Positions 53,219 through 61,971 of a stretch of 64,000 nt of DNA are shown here, piece by piece (the stretch's first letter is position 1; each line of letters begins with the position of its first letter). The DNA is from Bacillus sp. FJAT-27225. GTDB taxonomy: Bacteria; Bacillota; Bacilli; Bacillales; Cytobacillaceae. The notes beneath the pieces are model-generated. The model saw only the letters and a program-made list of their open reading frames with translations, made no database searches and was not told the origin of the DNA. The stretch lies in the NCBI RefSeq assembly GCF_001685025.1, contig NZ_MAYU01000001.1:310001-374000 (forward strand), given 5' to 3'. A program made the position numbers and the translations under genes.

Positions 53219-54334
53219 ATGCAAGAGCAAAAAATGTCAGTGAATGAAGTAACAGAAGATTTTTTCCCGGTGAGGGACGTTGATTATATGGAAATTTATA
53301 CAGGCAATGCCAAGCAGGCTGCTTATTATTTCTGCCGCGCATTTGGTTTCCGGACTGTTGCTTATTCCGGCCTTGAAACAGGAAACCGCAAAACAGTTTC
53401 GTATGTGCTTCAGCAGAGAAAAATCCGCCTTGTCATCACCGGCTCGTATGGCGAAGATGGCGAAGTTGCTTCTTTTGTAAAAAAACATGGTGACGGAGTA
53501 AAGGATATCGCTCTGCTGGTTGATGATGTTGAGAAAGCATTTTCTGCCGCAGTAGAGCGTGGGGCAATTGCATTGGAGGCGCCAATAGTCCTCAACGACG
53601 AATACGGAACAGTAAAAAAAGCCGTCATTGGAACGTATGGCGATACAATCCACTCATTAATTGAACGGCAGGATTATAAAGGGGCATTCATGCCTGGTTT
53701 TGAGAGATACACGGATACCGTCCACGTTCCTGACACTGGTTTAATTGCTGTTGACCATGTTGTCGGAAATGTTGAGGCGATGGAGGAGTGGGTGGAGTAT
53801 TACGAAAAGGTAATGGGCTTCAAGGAGATGAAGCATTTCTCGGATGATGATATCTCGACCGAATATTCCGCGCTCATGTCAAAAGTCATGCACAATGGCG
53901 GCCGGATCAAGTTCCCAATCAACGAGCCGGCGGAAGGAAAACGGAAATCGCAAATCGAGGAATACCTTGAGTTTTATAACGGCCCTGGCGTTCAGCACTT
54001 GGCAATTCTGACTGAGGACATCGTTTCAACGGTTTCTGCCCTTAAGGACAATGGAGTGGAATTTCTGTCAACACCGGACGCCTATTACGATGACCTTGCA
54101 GAACGAGTAGGAGAAATTGATGAGGAAATCTCGAAGCTTCGCGAATTGAGCATCCTCGTTGACAGGGATGATGAAGGTTACCTGCTTCAAATTTTCACGA
54201 AACCAATCGTCGATCGCCCAACGTTGTTTATTGAAGTCATCCAGCGAAAAGGGGCAAGAGGCTTTGGGGAAGGCAATTTCAAGGCGCTCTTTGAATCAAT
54301 CGAACGCGAGCAGGCACGAAGAGGGAATTTGTAA
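53219..54334 (+). CDS. hppD: 4-hydroxyphenylpyruvate dioxygenase
   Basis: This 371-residue non-heme iron(II) enzyme turns 4-hydroxyphenylpyruvate into homogentisate. Two vicinal-oxygen-chelate domains are present. Iron ligands fit His in IAVDHVVGNVE, His in GPGVQHLAILTEDI and Glu in PTLFIEVIQRKG, with GFGEGNFKALFESIEREQ at the end. AAAGGAGG precedes the ATG. It directly follows the E3 gene, joining the phenylalanine and tyrosine branches. Confidence 0.96.
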   Translation: MQEQKMSVNEVTEDFFPVRDVDYMEIYTGNAKQAAYYFCRAFGFRTVAYSGLETGNRKTVSYVLQQRKIRLVITGSYGEDGEVASFVKKHGDGVKDIALLVDDVEKAFSAAVERGAIALEAPIVLNDEYGTVKKAVIGTYGDTIHSLIERQDYKGAFMPGFERYTDTVHVPDTGLIAVDHVVGNVEAMEEWVEYYEKVMGFKEMKHFSDDDISTEYSALMSKVMHNGGRIKFPINEPAEGKRKSQIEEYLEFYNGPGVQHLAILTEDIVSTVSALKDNGVEFLSTPDAYYDDLAERVGEIDEEISKLRELSILVDRDDEGYLLQIFTKPIVDRPTLFIEVIQRKGARGFGEGNFKALFESIEREQARRGNL

Positions 54335-54392
54335 TCCTTTACGGCTTTTTTATCGAGGACCCAATGTATTTAGCTGCTTGGGTCCTTGATGG

Positions 54393-54690
54393 ACGACCGT
54401 ATCTGCGAGCCTAGCACTTTTCGGGCGTTGATAGCACCTTATCAACGACCGTATCTCTCAATCTTGCCATTTAAGGGCGTTGATACGACCTTGTCAACGA
54501 CCGTATCTCTCAATTTTGCCATTTAAGGGCATCGATAGCACCCTATCAACGACCGTATCTCTCAATTTTGCCATTTAAGGGCGTCGATAGCACCCTATCA
54601 ACGACCGTATCTCTCAATCTTGCTATTTAAGGGCGTTGATAGCACCTGTTCACCGACCGTATAAGTGAGGCTAGCCACTTATGAGCATTG
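54393..54690. repeat. Locus-private exact 52-bp tandem array G (6 units)
   Basis: Units start at 54393, 54445, 54497, 54549, 54601 and 54653, each exactly 52 bases apart. The consensus starts ACGACCGTATCTCTCAAT, then TTGCCATTTAAGGG, then CGTTGATAGCACCCTATCA. Across the unit joint CGTTGATA - 6 bases - TATCAACG forms a hairpin. Units 2-5 are nearly identical, while the outer ones are diverged. It fills most of the 452-base gap between hppD and the aminotransferase gene. A GGACCCAA/TTGGGTCC hairpin precedes it at 54357-54385. Confidence 0.88.
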
Positions 54691-54786
54691 AAGGGAACCA
54701 CACCGGCGGCCGAGACAATCTGAATTGGATGTTACGGTCATTGAGGTTCCAAATAAAAAATAATTGAACTGGAGTGGGTAAAGGGA

Positions 54787-55890
54787 ATGACTGTACTAAA
54801 ACCGAGGGATGAGCTTGCTGCAGTCGTCCCATACCCTGTTGGAGCTTCCCCGGAAGAACGCCAACTAGCATCAGGTTTTAAGCATATTTTCAGAATGGCT
54901 GATAACGAGAATCCTTACGGGCCATCTCCATTCGCACTTGAAGCCGCAAAGCAGGAATTGGCAAGAACAGCGATTTATCCTGATGGATCGTATGCGAGTC
55001 TACTCGGGGCATTAAGCCGCCACCATCATCTTTCGAATGATCATTTTGCTATCGGGAATGGATCAGACGAAATCATCCGCCAGCTAACAAGGGCCTATAT
55101 TAGCAAAGGCGATGAAGCGATTATGGCGGACTGCACGTTTCCGCGCTACAGGACAAATGTTTTGATTGAAGGCGGGATGCCTGTCCTCGTTCCTCTTAAG
55201 GATGGTGTCCATAATCTCGAAGCCATGTACGAACAAGTGACACCGAAAACAAAAATGATTTTTGTCTGCAACCCAAATAATCCAACCGGGACGATTGTCG
55301 ATAAAGAAGCACTGCTTCGTTTTATTGACCGTATACCCCCTAATATCATGATTGTGATTGATGAGGCTTATGTGGAGTATGTGACACCCGGTTGTATGAT
55401 TGATGCTGAATCCATTTTGGTTAATTATAAAAACTGCGTATTCCTGAGGACTTTTTCAAAAGTGCACGGACTTGCCGGGCTGCGTGTTGGTTACGGGATG
55501 ATGGACCCTGGACTAGCCAATGAGTTGAAAAAAGTGAAGGATGTTTATCAGGTTAACCGAATTAGCGCTGCAGCAGCGGCAGCTTCCCTGAATGATCAAG
55601 AGCATGTGATTGAATCGGCTTCAAAAAATCAAACTGAACGAGAGTATCTGGCCAAGAGCCTTTCCAGACTCGGGTATAAGCCCCTTCCTTCTGAAGCCAA
55701 CTTTCTGTTTATCCCGGTCACGTTTCGAGCTCTTCTTCTCGAGAAAAAGTTTGCGGAAAAAGGAATTTTTATAAAAGCACTGTCTTCGCCTTCATACCCT
55801 GAAGGGCTCCGAATTTCGCTTGGAACGAGGAAAGAGAACGATGTTTTCCTTGCTGAACTTTGTTCCATTGCCCCGGAAAGGGTGATTTAA
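54787..55890 (+). CDS. HisC-like aminotransferase (probably aromatic amino acid specific)
   Basis: This 367-residue PLP enzyme of fold type I, HisC group, has NENPYGPSPFALEAA, FVCNPNNPTGT, VIDEAYVEY and the PLP lysine in TFSKVHGLAGLRVGYG. HisC-like enzymes often accept aromatic amino acids. Sitting between hppD and hmgA, it most likely makes 4-hydroxyphenylpyruvate from tyrosine (inference). GGAGTGGG lies upstream of the ATG. Confidence 0.87.
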   Translation: MTVLKPRDELAAVVPYPVGASPEERQLASGFKHIFRMADNENPYGPSPFALEAAKQELARTAIYPDGSYASLLGALSRHHHLSNDHFAIGNGSDEIIRQLTRAYISKGDEAIMADCTFPRYRTNVLIEGGMPVLVPLKDGVHNLEAMYEQVTPKTKMIFVCNPNNPTGTIVDKEALLRFIDRIPPNIMIVIDEAYVEYVTPGCMIDAESILVNYKNCVFLRTFSKVHGLAGLRVGYGMMDPGLANELKKVKDVYQVNRISAAAAAASLNDQEHVIESASKNQTEREYLAKSLSRLGYKPLPSEANFLFIPVTFRALLLEKKFAEKGIFIKALSSPSYPEGLRISLGTRKENDVFLAELCSIAPERVI

Positions 55891-55892
55891 CG

Positions 55893-56522
55893 ATGGAGTT
55901 TACACCTGAAGCCATGCAGTGGAGGGACTGCTATAAATTGCTGACAGGAGCGATTGTTCCGAGGCCAATCGCTTTTGTTTCCACGATAAATAAAAAAGGT
56001 GTAGCCAATGCAGCTCCGTTCAGCTTTTTTACGGCAATCAGTGCCGACCCAATGCTTATCTGCTTTTCACCGATGAGGCGCGGAACGGACGGAGCCAAGA
56101 AGGATACATTAACAAATATTGAAGAGACAGGGCAGTTTGTCATTAACATTGTCAGCGAACAAATGGCTGAAAAAATGAATATATGCGCTACTGAATTTCC
56201 TTCAGATGTTGATGAATTCGAAGCGTCAGGCCTTTCGAAAGCACCCTCCAAAAAAATCGCATCCCCCCGGATCAAAGAGTCGAAGGTGAACTTTGAATGC
56301 GAACTGGAACAGGTGCTGCATTTTGGGGAACATGCTGGTGCAGGAAGCCTTGTGATTGGGAAGGTTGTTTATGTTCATGTGGATGACCAGCTTCATGACA
56401 AGGGGAGGATTCTTGCTGAATTTCTTGAACCAATTGGCAGGCTTGCCGGCAATTCATATACACGGCCGCTAGCCTCGACATTTGAACTTGAACGGATTGT
56501 AAGTGATGGTGATAAAAAATGA
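55893..56522 (+). CDS. Flavin reductase family protein
   Basis: This 209-residue split-barrel FMN protein of the flavin reductase/DIM6-NTAB type has LLTGAIVPRPIAFVSTINKKGVANAAPFSFFTAIS and VSEQMAEKMN. It may reduce flavin for a partner oxygenase or act directly; no partner monooxygenase is visible next to it. ATG 55893 follows the aminotransferase stop by 2 bases. Its stop overlaps the next start. Confidence 0.85.
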   Translation: MEFTPEAMQWRDCYKLLTGAIVPRPIAFVSTINKKGVANAAPFSFFTAISADPMLICFSPMRRGTDGAKKDTLTNIEETGQFVINIVSEQMAEKMNICATEFPSDVDEFEASGLSKAPSKKIASPRIKESKVNFECELEQVLHFGEHAGAGSLVIGKVVYVHVDDQLHDKGRILAEFLEPIGRLAGNSYTRPLASTFELERIVSDGDKK

Positions 56523-57451
56523 GATTTATAACCTTTGAAAAGAAAAGTGGGGAACAAACGGCTGGCTGGCTGTTGGATGACAAGCATGCCGTTGATATGA
56601 AAGAAGCATCTGCAGGCCGATTGCCCGGAACAATGCTTGAATTTCTCAACGATTCAAAAACAAACCTGCAATTGGCTAACGCAATCAACAGTCAATTAAC
56701 TGTAGGCTCACCAGGGGTCTATCCGCTGGAAGAAGCAAACCTTCTTGCCCCGCTCCCAAACCCGCGAAGCTTCCGTGACTTTTATGCATTTGAAGCGCAT
56801 GTTAAAACTGCCCGTGAAAACAGGGGCCTTGGCATGATTCAGGAGTGGTATGAGATCCCAGTGTTTTATTTTTCAAATCACTTGGCAATTAAAGGGCCCA
56901 ATGAGGAAATCGAAAAACCTTATGGCAGTACCAAGCTCGATTACGAGCTCGAAATTGCTTGTGTAATCGGAAAAAGCGGGAAAAACATTCAGGTTGGCGA
57001 AGCGGATGATTATATTTTCGGATATTGTATTCTCAACGACTGGAGCGCCCGCGATTTTCAGCAAAAGGAAATGAAAGTCGGGCTCGGACCTGCAAAAGGA
57101 AAGGATTTCGCTACTTCAATTGGGCCTTGGATTGTAACGGCTGATGAAGTAAGCAGCCTCAAGGCCGGTAAAGGGTTTGATTTGGAAATGAGGGCACTTG
57201 TTAACGGCAAGCACCTTTCAAAAGGGAATATGAAGGACATCCACTATTCATTTTCCGAGATGCTGAAGCGTGCTTCCGAAGGCGTAACGCTTCATCCGGG
57301 AGAATTGATTGGATCCGGGACAGTCGGGACCGGCTGTATTCTTGAGCTTGGAGAAGAGGTACACCGCTGGCTTGAGCCGGGTGATGAAGTAGAGCTCCAG
57401 ATTGATAAACTTGGAACCTTAAAAAATGTAATAGCAGGGGAAATGGGGTGA
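56519..57451 (+). CDS. Fumarylacetoacetate hydrolase family protein
   Basis: This 310-residue protein has an N-terminal variable part and a C-terminal FAH fold with metal-ligand glutamates in YELEIACVIG, YCILNDWSARDFQ, GPAKGKDFATSIGPW and GSGTVGTGC. In this operon it should hydrolyse fumarylacetoacetate to fumarate and acetoacetate, the last step of tyrosine breakdown. It overlaps the upstream gene by 4 bases. Confidence 0.9.
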   Translation: MRFITFEKKSGEQTAGWLLDDKHAVDMKEASAGRLPGTMLEFLNDSKTNLQLANAINSQLTVGSPGVYPLEEANLLAPLPNPRSFRDFYAFEAHVKTARENRGLGMIQEWYEIPVFYFSNHLAIKGPNEEIEKPYGSTKLDYELEIACVIGKSGKNIQVGEADDYIFGYCILNDWSARDFQQKEMKVGLGPAKGKDFATSIGPWIVTADEVSSLKAGKGFDLEMRALVNGKHLSKGNMKDIHYSFSEMLKRASEGVTLHPGELIGSGTVGTGCILELGEEVHRWLEPGDEVELQIDKLGTLKNVIAGEMG

Positions 57452-57455
57452 ATTA

Positions 57456-58601
57456 ATGTTTTATAGGCAAATGGGGAAAATCCCCCGCAAACGGCACACG
57501 ATTTTCAGAAAAGAAGACGGCTCACTTTACAGGGAGCAGGTAATGGGGACAAAAGGATTTTCGGGAACACAATCGATTTTGTATCATGCACATATGCCGA
57601 CAGAGGTAGTAAAAGCAGAAAAAGTGATTCCTTTTCTGCCGGAATACGAAGAACAAGGACCTCTCAGGCATAGGCATTTTTATACACCTGAGCTGAAAAC
57701 AACTGGCAATGCACTTGATGCCAGGGAATACTTGATGGGTAATAGCGACTTATTAATCGGCACGGCCAATGTAAGTTCGGCGATGGAGAGTTATTACCGA
57801 AACGGTGATGGCGATGAAATGCTTTTCATCCACCATGGCTCCGGAAAACTGGAAACAATGTTTGGATCCCTTACCTACAGGCCAGGGGACTATTTAGTGA
57901 TTCCAATCGGAACGATATACCGTCTACGCCCTGATTCAGAAACAAAAATCCTGTTCGTCGAGTCGTATTCGCAAATCACCACCCCCCGGAGGTATCGGAA
58001 CGAATATGGACAGCTCCTTGAGCATAGCCCGTTTTGTGAAAGGGATATAAGGGGACCTGAAACGCTTCAACCTTTCGATGAGAAAGGCGAATTTGAAGTC
58101 CTGACAAAAACAAGAGGATATCTTCACCAGCATATCCTCGGCCATCATCCTTTTGATGTGGTCGGATGGGATGGCTACTTATACCCGTGGGCATTCAATA
58201 TTGAGGATTTTGAGCCAATTACTGGCAGGATCCATCAGCCGCCGCCAGTCCATCAAACATTTGAAGGTCATAATTTTGTTGTTTGTTCGTTTGTACCAAG
58301 GCTTTATGATTACCATCCCGATGCTATACCCGCCCCATACTTCCATAGCAATGTAAACAGTGACGAAATGCTGTATTATGTGGAAGGCAACTTCATGAGT
58401 AGAAAGGGCATAAAGCAAGGATCGATCAGCCTTCATCCAAGCGGAATCCCGCACGGTCCGCATCCTGGGAAGGCCGAGGCAAGCATTGGAAAAAAAGAAA
58501 CTCTTGAGCTTGCGGTCATGATCGATACATTCCGGCCTCTAAAGGTTTTTAAAAAAGCAGGGGAGATCGAGGATCAAGACTATATGTATTCATGGCTATA
58601 A
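57456..58601 (+). CDS. hmgA: Homogentisate 1,2-dioxygenase
   Basis: This 381-residue cupin-fold ring-cleavage enzyme has KIPRKRHTIFRKEDGSLYREQVMG at the start and iron-ligand region motifs PPPVHQTFEGHNFVVCSF, PYFHSNVNSDEMLYYVEG and SISLHPSGIPHGPHPG, rich in His/Glu as in HmgA. It opens homogentisate to maleylacetoacetate. Maleylacetoacetate isomerase is not encoded nearby. It starts 5 bases after the FAH gene. Confidence 0.94.
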   Translation: MFYRQMGKIPRKRHTIFRKEDGSLYREQVMGTKGFSGTQSILYHAHMPTEVVKAEKVIPFLPEYEEQGPLRHRHFYTPELKTTGNALDAREYLMGNSDLLIGTANVSSAMESYYRNGDGDEMLFIHHGSGKLETMFGSLTYRPGDYLVIPIGTIYRLRPDSETKILFVESYSQITTPRRYRNEYGQLLEHSPFCERDIRGPETLQPFDEKGEFEVLTKTRGYLHQHILGHHPFDVVGWDGYLYPWAFNIEDFEPITGRIHQPPPVHQTFEGHNFVVCSFVPRLYDYHPDAIPAPYFHSNVNSDEMLYYVEGNFMSRKGIKQGSISLHPSGIPHGPHPGKAEASIGKKETLELAVMIDTFRPLKVFKKAGEIEDQDYMYSWL

Positions 58602-58610
58602 TAATTTGTT

Positions 58611-58642
58611 GGCTTTCCGAAACAGCTGCGGAGAGCCTTTTT
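58611..58642 (+). terminator. Terminator of the tyrosine catabolic genes
   Basis: GGCTTTCCG (58611-58619) pairs with CGGAGAGCC (58629-58637), followed by TTTTT. Confidence 0.85.
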
Positions 58643-58659
58643 CATTTTGAAATAAAAGA

Positions 58660-58677
58660 GGCCGCCATTCGGCAGCC
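58660..58677 (-). terminator. Terminator of the DegV gene
   Basis: On the minus strand GGCTGCC, loop GAAT and GGCGGCC are followed by TCTTTTATTT. Confidence 0.75.
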
Positions 58678-58687
58678 CGTTCAAACC

Positions 58688-59545
58688 TTATTTATGCTCA
58701 TTATGCCAGATAATCGCTACAGTTCCTTCGCCAGCATGAGCGGCAATCGTGGATGAAATTTCGCCGATGAATGTTTTTAGCCCCGGAAAAGCTGCTTTTA
58801 GAGCTGCTTCCATTTCCTTTGCTTTATCGATGACATTTCCATGCATAATCCAAACCTCTTCTACTCGGTTCTCGCTGTATGCTTCACCGAAAAGCTCGAC
58901 AAGCCTTCCACTGGCCTTCTTCTCTGAACGTACTTTCTCATACAATTCAAACTCACCATTGTTATTGATTCTGATAATCGGCTTTATTTTAAGAATGCTT
59001 CCGAGCAGGTATTGCGTACCTGACATCCGTCCGCCTTTATAAAATTGATCAAGGTTTCCAAGCAAAATATAGTTTTGGCCGTTGTCTGCTTCTTCACGGA
59101 GGATGGTGGCAATGTCGGTTACACCCAGGCCAGTTTCCGCAAGTTCCATGCCTTTTTCTATCAGGGCAGTAATCGCATAGGACAACGACTTTGAATCAAC
59201 TGCTTCAACACGGAAACCAGCCATTTCCGCTCCGGCAATACAACTTGACATCGTTCCGCTTAGTTTTGAGGAGATATGGACAGCTATTGCGCTCTCATAA
59301 TTTTCCTTCAGTTTTTCAAAAAGTGCAGAAAACTTTCCGGAAGAAGGCTGTGATGTTTTCGGAACTGTTTTATCGTTGTTAATTCTGCGATAAAGTGTTT
59401 CTGTATCAAGATCGACTCCGTCTTCATACGCATCATTCCCGAAGATAATTTCAAGCGGCACTACATAAACATCGGGGCTTGCTTTTAGTTTTTCAGTTAA
59501 AAAAACTGTACTGTCGGTAATCCAGGCAATCTTTTTTTTCGTCAT
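58688..59545 (-). CDS. DegV family fatty-acid-binding protein
   Basis: This 285-residue DegV-fold protein has IAWITDSTVFLTEKLKA at the start, SQPSSGKFSALFE, IAVHISSKLSGTMSS and a C-terminal HAGEGTVAIIW. DegV (FakB-type) proteins hold a fatty acid for phosphorylation by the FakA kinase. AAAGG lies upstream of the ATG at 59545. Confidence 0.93.
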   Translation of the reverse strand: MTKKKIAWITDSTVFLTEKLKASPDVYVVPLEIIFGNDAYEDGVDLDTETLYRRINNDKTVPKTSQPSSGKFSALFEKLKENYESAIAVHISSKLSGTMSSCIAGAEMAGFRVEAVDSKSLSYAITALIEKGMELAETGLGVTDIATILREEADNGQNYILLGNLDQFYKGGRMSGTQYLLGSILKIKPIIRINNNGEFELYEKVRSEKKASGRLVELFGEAYSENRVEEVWIMHGNVIDKAKEMEAALKAAFPGLKTFIGEISSTIAAHAGEGTVAIIWHNEHK

Positions 59546-59811
59546 GTCAAATGTTCCTTTACGGCGAAATTTTTAGGTTTTTGGATGTTGCTTCATGCTT
59601 CAATCCAAGCAGAAATCCTTTATTTTAACATATTAAACTTATCTACTATCTTATCATCTAAATAGTAGATAAGAAATAAAACTTATGAATCTGTCTTTAT
59701 TTTTCCTAAAAGCAAGGCAATGTAAACATTTCATTGCCGTTTCGGATACCAAAAGGTAAAATAAGCTAGCGATTGAAGTTTTTGAAGTGAATAAAAGGGA
59801 GGGAGATTCAG

Positions 59812-61056
59812 ATACTTTCGCAACTCAGGAATTTACATCCGCTCACCATAAATATATTAATTGGAACGATGTTCGGCAGGATGGCAACTTCGATGAGTAT
59901 TCCGTTCCTCGCCATTTACCTCACACAGATAAAACATGTTTCTCCAGGTTTGACCGGACTGATTATTGCTGTAAGCTCACTCGTGGGAATTTGCACAAGC
60001 TTTGCTGGCGGCTATTTGTCTGATCGGTTTGGGAGGAAAATTATCTTATTCCTCTCCATATTCCTATGGGCAGGAGTGTTTGTCCTATTTGGAATGGCCG
60101 AGACCATTGCAGGATTCTTTGCTGCAAACGCATTGAACGGTTTCTGCAAATCAATATTTGAACCTGCTTCAAGAGCCCTGCTTGCGGATCTTACTGAGCC
60201 AAAGAACAGGCTGGCGATTTTTAATTTCCGTTATACGGCCATAAATGTCGGAGTTATTTTTGGACCGTTACTTGGGTTTTACTTTGGTTCTTCGGAAAGC
60301 ACGTCAGCTTTTTTTATCGCCGCAGGTGTTTACGTTCTTTATGGAATTTCTCTTGTTATAACCTATCAACATACAGGTTACAGCGGCATCCAGAAAGGAG
60401 CTGTGAATCAAAAGCCTATTCGTTTTTCGGCAGCAGCCCGAATTGCAGTCAATGATAAAATTCTGCTGCTTACCCTGGTGGGAAACATACTGGCGGTACT
60501 TGCATATGCTCAATTTAATTCAACTCTCCCGCAATTTCTTTCGGGTTCACTTGGCGGCGAGAAGGGTGCGGCATTGTTTTCAGGGCTATTAATCTTAAAT
60601 GCAGTCACTGTCATTACTGTTCAATACCCATTGCTGGCCTTCGCGAAAAAATTTCCGCCCATTCTTTCCATTATGGCCGGCAATCTTCTTTCAGGTTTTT
60701 CTGTCTTTCTTTTTGCATTTTCGGAGTCGGTTCCTGCCTGGGGCGCGGTCATTTTTCTTTTTACAATTGGAGAGGTATTGATGTTTTCTATGACAGATGC
60801 CTTTCTGGATTCAATTGCAAAACCAGAATTAAGAGGTACATACTTTGGGGCGATGGGTTTTACACAAATAGGCAATATCGCAGGGCCTTCACTTGGAGGC
60901 TTCCTGCTCGGTTATTTCGGTTTTGGTGAGCCTTTGCCCATTTTCGGTTTATTGGCGGGAATCTCTTTATTGGGAGTCCCAGTCCTGTTTTCAGTAAAGT
61001 TGCTCATGCGTAAACCGCTAATTTCTCGTGAACCTCCAAAAAAGACGGTTGGGTAA
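59812..61056 (+). CDS. MFS permease with a non-standard start
   Basis: This 12-helix major facilitator has GGYLSDRFGRKIILFLS between helices 2 and 3. The first ATG is 59869, but that would cut the first helix: the frame upstream reads LRNLHPLTINILIGTMFGRMATS, typical of the family N-terminus. A strong AAAGGGAGGGAG lies at 59795-59805, and no ATG, GTG or TTG follows it in frame, so ATA 59812 (or ATT 59806) is inferred as the start. The substrate is unknown. Confidence 0.8.
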   Translation: MLSQLRNLHPLTINILIGTMFGRMATSMSIPFLAIYLTQIKHVSPGLTGLIIAVSSLVGICTSFAGGYLSDRFGRKIILFLSIFLWAGVFVLFGMAETIAGFFAANALNGFCKSIFEPASRALLADLTEPKNRLAIFNFRYTAINVGVIFGPLLGFYFGSSESTSAFFIAAGVYVLYGISLVITYQHTGYSGIQKGAVNQKPIRFSAAARIAVNDKILLLTLVGNILAVLAYAQFNSTLPQFLSGSLGGEKGAALFSGLLILNAVTVITVQYPLLAFAKKFPPILSIMAGNLLSGFSVFLFAFSESVPAWGAVIFLFTIGEVLMFSMTDAFLDSIAKPELRGTYFGAMGFTQIGNIAGPSLGGFLLGYFGFGEPLPIFGLLAGISLLGVPVLFSVKLLMRKPLISREPPKKTVG

Positions 61057-61151
61057 CTATAAAACGGTCTTTGAACACGATACGGATAATTTGTTGCTCT
61101 AAAGGGTATATTGTTTTTGTTATGGACGAGAAAAATAAAGGAGGGTTTTAC

Positions 61152-61553
61152 ATGCAATCTTTCGTTGTTGGCTTCCATCAGGAAGATAAAGTTGATTCCA
61201 TGCAAATCCAGAAACTAAATGAGGAAGACTATAATAAAGCCACTGAAGGCGGAACACGGCATTTGTTTGAACTCGATACAAACATCGGTTTTTTCGTCTT
61301 TTTTGATGCAGAAGACGCGGATGGCGTTGTTTCACACTTATTGCTTCAATATGAAGAAAACAATGAAGAGCCAACTGCTTGTTATTCCTTTGCTATGAAG
61401 GATTTTTATGAGTTCATGGCTCTCTATCTGAATGACCTGGAGTTTAATGAGGAAGTAAACGAAGAAGAAGAAGAAGAGGAATATGGCCCAATCCACCATC
61501 TTGCCCACCTCTTATACCACATTGTCGAAGAAGGGGAGTCCCTCGAAGCGTAA
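61152..61553 (+). CDS. Acidic protein of unknown function (133 aa)
   Basis: This strongly acidic soluble 133-residue protein (MQSFVVGFHQEDKVDSMQIQKL, then LNEEDYNKATEGGTRHLFEL, and a run of glutamates near the end, NEEVNEEEEEEEYG) has no membrane segment. AAAGGAGG stands 7 bases before ATG 61152 and a terminator follows. Family not recognised. Confidence 0.75.
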   Translation: MQSFVVGFHQEDKVDSMQIQKLNEEDYNKATEGGTRHLFELDTNIGFFVFFDAEDADGVVSHLLLQYEENNEEPTACYSFAMKDFYEFMALYLNDLEFNEEVNEEEEEEEYGPIHHLAHLLYHIVEEGESLEA

Positions 61554-61561
61554 TAAGAAGG

Positions 61562-61591
61562 AAAGCATCCTGCCAGCCAGGATGCTTTTTT
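61562..61591 (+). terminator. Terminator after the acidic protein gene
   Basis: AAAGCATCCTG, loop CCAGC and CAGGATGCTTT with further T residues. Confidence 0.9.
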
Positions 61592-61622
61592 TAAACCAAT
61601 AAAAATTGACTTCATACCCTAA

Positions 61623-61860
61623 GTAACGGGTTCGGTTTCGAGTACAGAAACGTAATTCGCATTCAAATTAGCAGTCCAATTCGCAACTGAATTGGACTGT
61701 ATCTTTTTATTGATTTAGCGGGGGTTTCTGTTCATTTAATGGTGTTTTAGCATTAAAATTCGTACCCCTTTTAGCAGAGTGACTGAAGTTATTGTCAGTG
61801 TGTTAATTCGTATGCAAATTACTATGCGAATTGGCGAAATGGGAAGTGGGGTTTTTGGAT
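61623..61860. repeat. Intergenic region with outer inverted repeat and a terminator-like hairpin
   Basis: AGTAACGGGTTCGGTTTCGA (61623-61642) is an inverted match to 62575-62595. CAGTCCAATTC (61672-61682) and GAATTGGACTG (61689-61699) plus TCTTTTT form a terminator-like hairpin almost identical to the one at 21392-21423, with matching flanks. Near 61811 ATTCGTATG..ATGCGAAT is another inverted repeat. No gene was seen in 61592-61971. Confidence 0.6.
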
Positions 61861-61971
61861 ATTTATGTTAAAATGATAGAGAGGCTTATTCAATTAACGA
61901 AGGCAGGATAGTTCAATAAATACATTTCAGAATATTTATAGAGTATCTATATAAAAGGGGGAGGAAACGGG

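Noticed and set aside
54393-54690. CRISPR array
   Set aside because: The whole unit repeats, with no constant repeat alternating with unique spacers, and no cas genes lie in the window.
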